A stretch of 5,903 bases of DNA. Source: Oceanospirillaceae bacterium. GTDB taxonomy: Bacteria > Pseudomonadota > Gammaproteobacteria > Pseudomonadales > Balneatricaceae. The position numbers and the translations under genes are program-made. The notes beneath the pieces were generated by a model, which had not been told where the DNA came from, searched no databases, and saw only the letters and a program-made list of their open reading frames with translations. Shown here one piece after another: positions 1-5,344 of this stretch. How positions within the stretch are numbered: position 1 is the stretch's first letter; each line of letters starts with the position of its first letter. Location of the stretch: positions 15,563-21,465 of the forward strand of contig DPHD01000029.1 in the NCBI GenBank assembly GCA_003523085.1, given 5' to 3'.

Positions 1-20
1 ATTCCGGCGCAGGCCGGAAT
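1..20. repeat. Small palindromic (REP-like) repeat at the window edge
   Basis: Two perfect 7-bp arms, ATTCCGG and CCGGAAT, flank a 6-nt loop (CGCAGG). The ATTCC-N10-GGAAT layout resembles the short dispersed intergenic palindromes of many proteobacteria, and is similar in form to the Neisseria dRS3 element. No T-tract follows on the plus strand, so it is not a convincing intrinsic terminator for that strand. The element may extend beyond the left edge. The hairpin is certain; calling it a member of a dispersed family is inference, because only one copy is seen here. Confidence 0.55.
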
Positions 21-40
21 CTAAAGACAGTACACCTAGT

Positions 41-55
41 CCATACGTTGTATGG
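41..55. repeat. Short perfect inverted repeat (hairpin)
   Basis: CCATAC (41-46) and GTATGG (50-55) form a perfect 6-bp stem with a 3-nt GTT loop. It lies between the edge palindrome and the likely promoter of the DGPF/sigma unit. It could be a regulator site, or the end of an upstream transcript outside the window. It is not followed by a T-run, so a terminator role is not supported. Function unknown. Confidence 0.35.
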
Positions 56-105
56 CGCCTCATGTCGAATAAAGTTAAATTATTTTCACTAAGATAGTCA
101 AAAAT

Positions 106-132
106 TGTCCTTTTTATCCTGACTCAAACGAT
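106..132 (+). promoter_or_regulatory. Tentative ECF-type promoter of the DGPF/sigma unit
   Basis: TGTCCT (106-111) and CGAT (129-132) are separated by 17 bases. ECF42 target promoters described in Streptomyces have a TGTCGA-like -35 and a short CG-rich -10, and ECF42 factors usually transcribe their neighbouring DGPF genes, so autoregulation is plausible. The match is partial. A fuller TGTCGA lies at 63-68 but has no matching -10 at suitable distance, and TGTCGA occurs at least four more times inside coding regions here, so it carries little weight. A -10-like TAATAC is also present at 134-139, without a good -35. A small hairpin (AAGAC 142-146 with GTCTT 153-157) lies near the expected transcript start. 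Confidence 0.25.
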
Positions 133-190
133 GTAATACTGAAGACATTAAAGTCTTTCAACAATATTCATTAAAAGGCAGGAGCAAGAT

Positions 191-529
191 ATGCAATTTT
201 TAGCGTTGATTTACAATAGTGAAGGCAGTGAAGACGTCGGTATGCCCGACATCATTGAGCAGTACACAGACTTCGCTCAGCGAGCCCACACTGCCGGTGT
301 GATGACCGGTGGCAATGGCTTGCAACCGATCTCTACTGCAACTTCCGTACAAATTCGCAACGGCAAACAAACTATAGTAGATGGCCCCTTTGCCGAAACC
401 AAAGAGCAGCTAGGCGGCTATTTTTTGTTGCAATGTAAAGATCTCGATGAAGCTATAATGTGGGCAGCACAAATCCCCACCGCGCGTTATGGCACCATAG
501 AAGTAAGGCCCGTTAAGGACTACGGTTAA
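191..529 (+). CDS. YCII-related DGPF-domain protein
   Basis: This 112-residue protein has the YCII/DGPF-domain pattern: an N-terminal beta strand (QFLALIYN, residues 2-9), a helix, then the diagnostic DGPF at 64-67 followed by ETKEQLGGYFLL, and a C-terminal IEVRPV strand. The family adopts a dimeric ferredoxin-like fold. Its enzymatic role is not established, although such proteins are the usual genomic partners and presumed targets of ECF41/ECF42-type sigma factors. The start is supported by AGGAG at 180-184, six bases before the ATG. The gene ends one base before the sigma gene start, so the two are almost surely cotranscribed and probably translationally coupled. The length is normal for the family and nothing looks broken. 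The family call is firm; the biochemical activity is unknown. Confidence 0.9.
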   Translation: MQFLALIYNSEGSEDVGMPDIIEQYTDFAQRAHTAGVMTGGNGLQPISTATSVQIRNGKQTIVDGPFAETKEQLGGYFLLQCKDLDEAIMWAAQIPTARYGTIEVRPVKDYG

Positions 530-530
530 C

Positions 531-1754
531 TTGAAGGTCAGCCATGATTTAACTCAGCTCATGCGAGCTGAGTATGGCCGTTTGGTAGGTGCTTTAGTGG
601 CTATGGCTGGTGATTTATCACTGGCCGAAGATGCGTTGCAAGAAGCGTGCGCTCAAGCACTAGAGCAGTGGCAGGCAAAGGGTCATCCCCAAAACCCCGC
701 GGCTTGGCTACTAACCACAGCTCGTAGGCGCTTGGTAGATCAGTTGCGAAAAACCAAACATCAAAACGCAGATGCTACACAACAAGCGTTATTGGACACC
801 CACCCAATTCACCATACCGATGACTACACAGACGATGATATGCCTGACCACCGGTTAGAATTGATATTCACCTGCTGTCATCCTGCTATAAACCCTGAGG
901 CCCAAGTAGCGCTTACCCTAAAAGTAGTTTGTGGCTTATCCATAGGCCAAATAGCTCGTGCATACCTCACCTCCGAAATTGCAATGAGTAAACGTATAGT
1001 ACGTGCCAAGTTTAAAATTAAGCATGCGGGAATTGGCTATCACGTTCCCCACGGCGCTGCTTTAGAACAACGCTTACTGTCCGTACTGGCCGTTATTTAT
1101 CTGATATATAACGAATCATACAATGCATACGAAGGGCAGGCTTTAACCCAACAAGATTTAGCTTTAGAGGCCATCCATTTGGCCGAAATAGTACATAGAA
1201 TGTTACCTTGTCCCAGTGTCGCAGGGTTGTTGGCCTTATTGCTGTTACACGATTCACGGCGCGCTGCACGGAGCTCTCGTACGCAAGCATACATTCCACT
1301 AAAATCACAAAAAAGGAGCTTGTGGAACCAAGATAATATTATCAAAGGTACGAAATTGGTAAAGTCTGTTTTGCCTAAAGGCCAGGTTGAGCGGTACCAA
1401 GTACAGGCTGCTATCAGCGCTTTACACTCCAATGCAGCGTCATGGGAGCTTACTGATTGGCCACAAATAGTGGGATTGTATGATGTGCTTTTTGACCTGG
1501 AACCAAGCCCTATTTGTTGCCTTAACCGTTGTGTGGCTTTGTTTTATTCAGGTGTTTCTGAACAAGCCTATAAAGAAGTAAAAGAACTAGAAGTTGGACT
1601 GGGTAACTACCAACCTTACCACGCTGCAAAAGCCGAGATGGAGGTTGGCCTAGGTCAACTCACTGCAGCAAAGCAAAGCTACGATACGGCGATAAAATTG
1701 AGTAAAAATGATGCGGAGCGACAGTTTTTGAAGCACCAATTAGGTAGGCTGTAA
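531..1754 (+). CDS. ECF sigma factor, ECF42 group, with C-terminal TPR-like extension
   Basis: This 407-residue RNA polymerase sigma factor has region 2 at about residues 12-76 (RAEYGRL, then DLSLAEDALQEA, and NPAAWLLTTARRRLVDQLRK). Region 4 is at about 109-166 (IFTCCHP near 112-118, EAQVALTLKVVCGLS, and RIVRAKFKIKHAGI). A DUF6596-type domain begins near 180 (LAVIYLIYNESY, LLHDSRRAAR). A helical TPR-like tail follows, containing an LNRCVAL stretch and ending in AERQFLKHQLGRL. The long extension and the DGPF neighbour mark the ECF42 group. These typically lack an anti-sigma factor and are thought to be controlled through the extension; no anti-sigma gene is visible here. The start is taken as TTG at 531, one base after the preceding stop, with AAGGA at 515-519. 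The next in-frame ATG, at 561, still retains region 2 and sits in the loop of a strong hairpin. The activating signal is unknown. Confidence 0.92.
   Translation: MKVSHDLTQLMRAEYGRLVGALVAMAGDLSLAEDALQEACAQALEQWQAKGHPQNPAAWLLTTARRRLVDQLRKTKHQNADATQQALLDTHPIHHTDDYTDDDMPDHRLELIFTCCHPAINPEAQVALTLKVVCGLSIGQIARAYLTSEIAMSKRIVRAKFKIKHAGIGYHVPHGAALEQRLLSVLAVIYLIYNESYNAYEGQALTQQDLALEAIHLAEIVHRMLPCPSVAGLLALLLLHDSRRAARSSRTQAYIPLKSQKRSLWNQDNIIKGTKLVKSVLPKGQVERYQVQAAISALHSNAASWELTDWPQIVGLYDVLFDLEPSPICCLNRCVALFYSGVSEQAYKEVKELEVGLGNYQPYHAAKAEMEVGLGQLTAAKQSYDTAIKLSKNDAERQFLKHQLGRL
552..573 (+). promoter_or_regulatory. Strong hairpin at the 5' end of the sigma gene
   Basis: ACTCAGCTC (552-560) and GAGCTGAGT (565-573) are perfect 9-bp arms around an ATGC loop. 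The hairpin begins about 20 bases downstream of the TTG start, and the alternative in-frame ATG at 561-563 lies in its loop. In mRNA it could slow or gate early translation, or hide an internal start. In DNA it could be a binding site. The inverted repeat is seen directly; any regulatory role is inference. Confidence 0.45.
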
Positions 1755-1766
1755 CTCTTTTGGGTA

Positions 1767-1800
1767 GTGCATATATAAAGCATATGCTTTACATATGCAC
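1767..1800. promoter_or_regulatory. Probable VapB/VapBC operator (34-bp palindrome)
   Basis: The block is a near-perfect palindrome centred between 1783 and 1784, with 16 of 17 base pairs matched; the mismatch is 1775/1792. Its core AAAGCATATGCTTT (1777-1790) is perfect. GCATAT occurs at 1769 and 1780 and its complement ATATGC at 1782 and 1793, so like-oriented motifs repeat every 11 bp, about one helical turn. It sits immediately upstream of the vapB -10 and covers where the -35 should be. AbrB-fold VapB antitoxins, alone or with VapC, bind such inverted repeats and repress their own operon. The location and symmetry make this assignment likely, but binding is inferred. Confidence 0.75.
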
Positions 1801-1821
1801 AGTGGTTTAGTAGGGTATAAT
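1793..1821 (+). promoter_or_regulatory. Probable vapBC promoter
   Basis: TATAAT at 1816-1821 is a consensus sigma-70 -10 element. With a 17-base spacer the -35 position is 1793-1798 (ATATGC), a poor match that lies in the right arm of the palindrome, so repressor binding would block polymerase. TTTACA at 1788-1793 is a better -35 but its spacer would be 22 bases. The transcript would start near 1828, giving a leader of roughly 20 bases that contains the GGAGG ribosome site (1838-1842). Confidence 0.6.
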
Positions 1822-1847
1822 ACGTAACTCAGCTCACGGAGGCGTTT

Positions 1848-2072
1848 ATGCGCACTGCATCGATCTTCAAGAATGGTAATAATCAGGCTGTTAGGCTGCC
1901 TAAAGACATGTCCTTTGAGGGTGTTAGCGAACTTGAAATAAGCCGAGTTGGAGACACGATTACCCTAAAGCCTCACAAACCTTCGTGGGTTTCTTTAGCT
2001 GGCCTTGCAGTCGCAGATGAGGGTTTCTTAGTCGAGCGTGAAGATGTTGTCGCAGACGAAGGGCGTATCTAG
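1848..2072 (+). CDS. vapB: VapB-family antitoxin (AbrB/SpoVT-type, VagC-like)
   Basis: This 74-residue protein begins with the swapped-hairpin AbrB-type DNA-binding domain of VapB/VagC antitoxins: ASIFKNGNNQAVRLPKD (about residues 4-20), then LEISRVGDTITLKP. The acidic C-terminal tail (about 56-74) fits the segment that wraps the toxin and occupies its active site. GGAGG at 1838-1842, five bases before the ATG, is a strong ribosome site, as expected for the antitoxin, which must be made in excess. Its TAG stop shares one base with the GTG start of the toxin gene, so translation is coupled. The palindrome just upstream is its likely binding site. The length is typical for the family. Confidence 0.92.
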   Translation: MRTASIFKNGNNQAVRLPKDMSFEGVSELEISRVGDTITLKPHKPSWVSLAGLAVADEGFLVEREDVVADEGRI

Positions 2073-2491
2073 TGAGCACCACTTTATACATGCTAGACAC
2101 ATGTATTTGTAGTTTCGTTATGCGCAAGCAACCTGAATTTCTCTTAGAAAAGTTTCAGAGTATTTCACGCCATCATCAATTGGTTATATCGGCAATTACT
2201 TATGCCGAAATGCAATATGGCATTATAGGTAAGAACGCCTCTCCTAAGCATGCGCAACTAGTTACGGAATTTGTATCGCGCGTTGATGCTATTCTACCGT
2301 GGGACGTGGCCGCCGTTGATGCGAGTACTAAAGTAAAATTATCTTTGGCACTTAAAGGCACGCCTATTGGCGGAAATGATACTGCAATAGCTGGGCACGC
2401 ATTGTCTCAATCTGCGGTGTTAGTCACTAATAATGTGCGTGAATTTTCTCGTGTTGAAGGCTTGGTGTTCGAAGACTGGTCTAATCCTTAA
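2072..2491 (+). CDS. vapC: VapC-family toxin, PIN-domain ribonuclease
   Basis: This 139-residue PIN-domain protein is the toxin partner of the preceding gene. Members cleave RNA, in several studied cases initiator tRNA, in a Mg2+-dependent manner. The acidic residues expected of the active site are present: D9 in MLDT, E46 in TYAEMQYG and D103 in IGGNDTAIAGHA. The fourth position lies in VTNNVREF (residues 118-125), where the asparagine form is common in the FitB/MvpT-like branch. The closing VEGLVFEDW motif is typical. All catalytic motifs are intact, so the toxin is predicted active. GTG at 2072 is chosen because it overlaps the vapB stop (TAGTG) and has AAGGG at 2059-2063; the ATG at 2090, directly before LDT, is an alternative. 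Its last 11 bases overlap the opposing J-domain gene. The RNA target is unknown. Confidence 0.92.
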   Translation: MSTTLYMLDTCICSFVMRKQPEFLLEKFQSISRHHQLVISAITYAEMQYGIIGKNASPKHAQLVTEFVSRVDAILPWDVAAVDASTKVKLSLALKGTPIGGNDTAIAGHALSQSAVLVTNNVREFSRVEGLVFEDWSNP

Positions 2492-2942
2492 GCAATATAT
2501 CCTTTGCTTGATTAATCTGGCTAGCAAGGTAGGTGCTGCCACCTCTGTCTGGGTGGTTTTTAGCCATCATTCGTTTGTGTGCATCGGTAATTTCTTCATT
2601 GCTGGCGTCTTCGCCTACTTCTAAAATTTGACGTGCTTGTGCCTTGTCCATAGCCGCCGTTGTCGGTGCTTTTTTAGTGGAGGCTGCTTGCTTAAAGCCC
2701 TTGATGGTTTGCCATATTCCAAAGGCTTTAAGTACGGGTTTACCGTAAACCATTAAGCCGCCAAATAGACTCATGGCCACAGGCCATAATCCTCGCAGGG
2801 CTAACCCAATCGCCACCAATACAATAACCACTACAGCGGCTCTAAGCAAAAAGGGTTTGCCGTTGCTGGGTGCTTTGTTCAAGAGTAAACGAATCAAGAG
2901 GGCAACAATAACGATGCCTAAAATCCATAGTATTAAAATCAT
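2481..2942 (-). CDS. Membrane-anchored J-domain protein (DnaJ-like, Tim14/Pam18 style)
   Basis: This 153-residue protein starts with hydrophobic segments at about residues 2-21 and 31-49, and perhaps a third around 55-73. A lysine- and alanine-rich linker follows, then a C-terminal J-domain at about 100-153 with the essential HPD at 130-132 (KNHPDRGG). J-domains stimulate the ATPase of DnaK-type Hsp70s; an anchored J-domain would recruit DnaK to the inner membrane. A C-terminal J-domain behind membrane helices recalls mitochondrial Pam18/Tim14 and the bacterial DjlA/DjlC-type proteins. The ATG at 2942 is preferred over the one at 2975: it has GGAG at 2952-2949 with a six-base spacer and leaves one base after the upstream stop (TGATATG). 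It is the last gene of the operon, converging on and overlapping vapC. The client is unknown. Confidence 0.85.
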   Translation of the reverse strand: MILILWILGIVIVALLIRLLLNKAPSNGKPFLLRAAVVVIVLVAIGLALRGLWPVAMSLFGGLMVYGKPVLKAFGIWQTIKGFKQAASTKKAPTTAAMDKAQARQILEVGEDASNEEITDAHKRMMAKNHPDRGGSTYLASQINQAKDILLKD

Positions 2943-2943
2943 A

Positions 2944-3732
2944 TCAATCTCCGTCGAGTAGGTCGCCAATACCACCTAAAATAGACCCTTCACCTTTGCG
3001 TGAGCCACCAGCACGTGGGGCATTGGCTAGGATTCGGTCTGCTAAGCGCGAGAAAGGTAGGCTTTGAATCCACACGTCACCGGTGCCAGTAAGGGTGGCT
3101 AGGGCAATGCCTTCGCCGCCAAACAGCATGGATTTTATGCCTTTAACCATCTCTATATCGTAATCAATGCCCGGCCCAAAAGCCACTAAGCAACCCGTAT
3201 CTAAGCGTAAGGTTTCGTTGTTGAGGCGGCGTTTAATAACGGTACCACCCGCCTGTAAAAAGGCCATGCCGTCGCCTTGTAGCTTCTGTAAAATAAAGCC
3301 TTCGCCACCAAAAAAACCGGCCCCCAGCTTGCGGTTAAAGGCAATGTCGATTTTGGTGCCACGGGCAGCGGCTAGAAAGGCGTCCTTTTGGCATAAAATT
3401 TGGCCGCCCTGTTGTGCCATGTCCAAAGCAATAATAGTGCCTGGATATGGCGCTGCAAACGCCACGCGGCGTTTTTTATTACCGTCGTTAGAGAAATGCG
3501 TCATGAATAACGACTCGCCCGTAAGCATACGTTTGCCAGCAGAGAACATTTTGCTCATAAAGCCTTCATCTGTGGCCGAGCCGTCGCCCATGCGAGTTTC
3601 GAAGCTAATGTCTTGTTCCATGTAATTCATCATGCCTGCTTCGGCGATGACGGTTTCTTGGGGGTCTAGTTCGACCTCCAAAATTTGCATGCTTTGGCCA
3701 ATGATTTCGTAATCTACTTCATCACAATACAT
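2944..3732 (-). CDS. AIM24 / TIGR00266 family protein
   Basis: This 262-residue protein belongs to the AIM24 (DUF124, TIGR00266) family. Recognisable features are an N-terminal strand region with VELDPQETVIAEAGMMNYM (about 20-38), LTGESLFMTHF (70-80), the glycine-rich GAGFFGGEGFILQKLQGDG in the middle, and LTGTGDVWIQSLPF near the end, followed by a glycine-rich tail. The fold is a repeated beta-rich one. Bacterial function is not established; yeast Aim24 is a mitochondrial inner-membrane protein linked to respiratory function and inner-membrane organisation. No signal peptide is visible. The ATG at 3732 has AAGGA at 3745-3741, inside the end of the MATE gene, and follows its stop by one base (TAATATG). 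The next gene follows with the same spacing. The family call is firm; the role is open. Confidence 0.88.
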   Translation of the reverse strand: MYCDEVDYEIIGQSMQILEVELDPQETVIAEAGMMNYMEQDISFETRMGDGSATDEGFMSKMFSAGKRMLTGESLFMTHFSNDGNKKRRVAFAAPYPGTIIALDMAQQGGQILCQKDAFLAAARGTKIDIAFNRKLGAGFFGGEGFILQKLQGDGMAFLQAGGTVIKRRLNNETLRLDTGCLVAFGPGIDYDIEMVKGIKSMLFGGEGIALATLTGTGDVWIQSLPFSRLADRILANAPRAGGSRKGEGSILGGIGDLLDGD

Positions 3733-3733
3733 A

Positions 3734-5125
3734 TTAAGCTTCCTTGTTGGGTTCGGGTTGTTTCGAAACTAAGTCTAGTCGACGCAAATTACCGCGCTCA
3801 CGCAAGACGAAATAAATCACCACCATAAAGGCAATGATGTCGGCAATTGGAAAGGAATACCAAATGCCGTTGATGCCGTAAATGCCTGGCAGGATGAGTA
3901 GCGCAGGAATGAGTACAAAATAAATCCTTAGAGAGGACAGGAAAATAGCATGGCGAGCTTTACCTAAAGCTTGGAATAGGGAGCTAATAACCGCGTGCGT
4001 ATTGGCAAGCGGGAACAATAAGAAGGACCAAAAAGCGATGCTGGCGGTGGCGGCTAAAAGGGCAGCGTCTTGGGTGAAAATGCCAATGATTTGATGGGGC
4101 GCCAGTAGCATCATAGCACTCACGGCCAGACCATAACAAAGGCTGGAAATCACACCAAGCTTTATCATCGCCAATACGCGGTCATACTGCTTGGCGCCGT
4201 AGTTGTAGCCAGCAATGGTTTGAAAGGCAATGGTCATGGCAATGGCGGGCAAGATAAAGAAGATCATCAGGCGTCCAATAAGACCATAGGCACTCACGTA
4301 TAAATCGCTATCAACGCCGTTGGATTGCGTCAGAGTGTAGTTAGTTAAACCGATAAACACAGACACACCTGCGTGTGAAATTAAAATTGGTATACCTAAT
4401 AATACGATGTTTTTAAGCGCTGCCCAGTCCATGGCGTAGGCAAACGGCCGCAGCTTGAGGTGAGTTTTGCCGCCTAGAATAAAATAGAGCATTAAAGCTA
4501 CGGCAAATACTTGAGAGATAATGGTGGCGTAGGCTACGCCTTCCACGCCCATGTCGAGTACAAAGATAAACACGGCATCTAAAATGATATTGAGCACGGC
4601 AGAAGACACCATGCCAGCCATCATCAACATGGCCTTGCCTTCGGCTCGTAGCAAATCGCTGGGGATGCTGCTCATGAAGACGACGGGGAAGCTGAACAAT
4701 ACCAGTGGCACCAAATACGCATGGGCGTGGGGCCATAAAGCGTCTGACACGCCCAAAAACTCGAGTAGGGTGTCGATGTTTAAGTAAATGCCTAAAGTGA
4801 CCACAATGGTAATGGCTAGGCCTAAACGAAAGGCCATGTCGATGGTGGCGTTGGCGGCATCATCCTGCTTGGCGCCTAATTGACGAGCCACGATGGACGC
4901 CATGCCGCTACCAATTAATGTGGCCAGGGCAAAGATCAACATTTGAATGGGAAATACAATGGAAATGCCACCCATGGCATTAACACCAATAGCGCGGGTA
5001 ACAAAAATGGCATCCACCACGTTGTATAAACCGTGCACCATCATACCCAAAGCGATGGGCGCGGCCATACCAAAAAATAGGCCGAAAATGGGTTTGGTGC
5101 CAAGATGGCCGGTGTGTTGACTCAT
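3734..5125 (-). CDS. MATE-family multidrug/Na+ (H+) efflux transporter
   Basis: This 463-residue, very hydrophobic protein has the usual length of MATE exporters and is consistent with twelve transmembrane helices in two six-helix bundles. The N-terminal PIFGLFFGMAAPIALGMMV and LYNVVDAIFV stretches and the following IVARQLGA motif are characteristic of MATE proteins, closest in style to the MepA-like branch. The second bundle repeats the pattern around IAFQTIAGYNYGAKQYDRV. Members export cationic drugs, dyes or metabolites using a Na+ or H+ gradient; the substrate cannot be told from sequence. The ATG at 5125 has AAGGAA at 5136-5131. It is the first gene of the operon with the AIM24 and J-domain genes. 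No neighbouring local regulator is apparent. The reading frame is intact, ending in a short charged tail. Confidence 0.93.
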   Translation of the reverse strand: MSQHTGHLGTKPIFGLFFGMAAPIALGMMVHGLYNVVDAIFVTRAIGVNAMGGISIVFPIQMLIFALATLIGSGMASIVARQLGAKQDDAANATIDMAFRLGLAITIVVTLGIYLNIDTLLEFLGVSDALWPHAHAYLVPLVLFSFPVVFMSSIPSDLLRAEGKAMLMMAGMVSSAVLNIILDAVFIFVLDMGVEGVAYATIISQVFAVALMLYFILGGKTHLKLRPFAYAMDWAALKNIVLLGIPILISHAGVSVFIGLTNYTLTQSNGVDSDLYVSAYGLIGRLMIFFILPAIAMTIAFQTIAGYNYGAKQYDRVLAMIKLGVISSLCYGLAVSAMMLLAPHQIIGIFTQDAALLAATASIAFWSFLLFPLANTHAVISSLFQALGKARHAIFLSSLRIYFVLIPALLILPGIYGINGIWYSFPIADIIAFMVVIYFVLRERGNLRRLDLVSKQPEPNKEA

Positions 5126-5139
5126 ATAAATTCCTTTTT

Positions 5140-5149
5140 TAACGCGTTA
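5140..5149. promoter_or_regulatory. Small palindrome in the MATE gene leader
   Basis: TAACGCGTTA is a perfect 10-bp palindrome lying 15 bases upstream of the MATE start codon, between the ribosome site and the repeat array. It is short enough to be chance, but its position would suit a repressor site. No convincing -35/-10 pair is seen for the MATE promoter between here and the repeats. Confidence 0.2.
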
Positions 5150-5171
5150 TTGCGCAGGTCTTGGCCACTTT

Positions 5172-5333
5172 GTCATTGTGAAGGCTGCAAGCCTGTGGCA
5201 ATCCACAAATCTACGTCATTGCGAAGGCTGCAGCCTGTGGCAATCCACAAATCTACGTCATTGTGAAGGCTGCAAGCCTGTGGCAATCCACAAATCTACG
5301 TCATTGCGAAGGCTGCAAGCCTGTGGCAATCCA
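5172..5333. repeat. Four-copy tandem REP-like array (42/43-bp unit)
   Basis: Copies begin at 5172, 5215, 5257 and 5300. Units 1 and 3 are 43 bp, unit 2 is 42 bp (it lacks one A in GGCTGCAAGCC), and unit 4 is cut after 34 bp at GGCAATCCA. Each unit contains an imperfect hairpin: ATTGC paired with GCAAT outside and AGGCT paired with AGCCT inside around a GCA loop. A linker, CCACAAATCTACGTC, joins the copies. Base 8 alternates T, C, T, C, which suggests that a two-unit block was duplicated. The GTCATTGCGA...GGCAATCC form is typical of bacterial REP elements. The array fills the gap between ytoQ and the MATE operon and could limit read-through or stabilise transcript ends. Confidence 0.88.
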
Positions 5334-5344
5334 TGTGTTTGTGG

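Noticed and set aside
63..68. TGTCGA as an ECF42 -35 element
   Set aside because: No suitable -10 lies 15-19 bases downstream, and the same hexamer occurs inside coding sequence near 3344, 4552, 4770 and 4837, so it is not informative here.
550..561. Exact 12-base match TAACTCAGCTCA, repeated at 1825-1836 in the vapB leader
   Set aside because: About one such 12-base coincidence is expected by chance in a window of this size. The match is intriguing because one copy is a hairpin arm and the other precedes the vapB ribosome site, but nothing else supports a shared regulator or RNA pairing.
1097..1432. Minus-strand open frames within the sigma factor gene
   Set aside because: They are antisense to a clear DUF6596/TPR-like region, have no recognisable domain and no good ribosome site.
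1767..1800. The vapBC upstream palindrome as an intrinsic terminator for the sigma unit
   Set aside because: The stem is AT-rich and is not followed by a run of T. Its symmetry and position over the -35 fit an operator better.
2943..2975. Longer N-terminus for the J-domain protein, starting at the ATG at 2975
   Set aside because: It would overlap the AIM24 gene by 32 bases and add a polar stretch before the membrane segment. The ATG at 2942 has a well-placed GGAG and fits the one-base junction seen at the other gene boundary of the operon.
3167..3625. Plus-strand open frame of 152 codons
   Set aside because: It lies wholly antisense to the AIM24-family gene, whose protein is clearly recognisable. 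The plus-strand product is a proline-, serine- and lysine-rich low-complexity sequence with no family resemblance.
5172..5333. CRISPR array
   Set aside because: The 42/43-bp units are directly tandem with near-identical linkers, so there are no unique spacers, and no cas gene is present.
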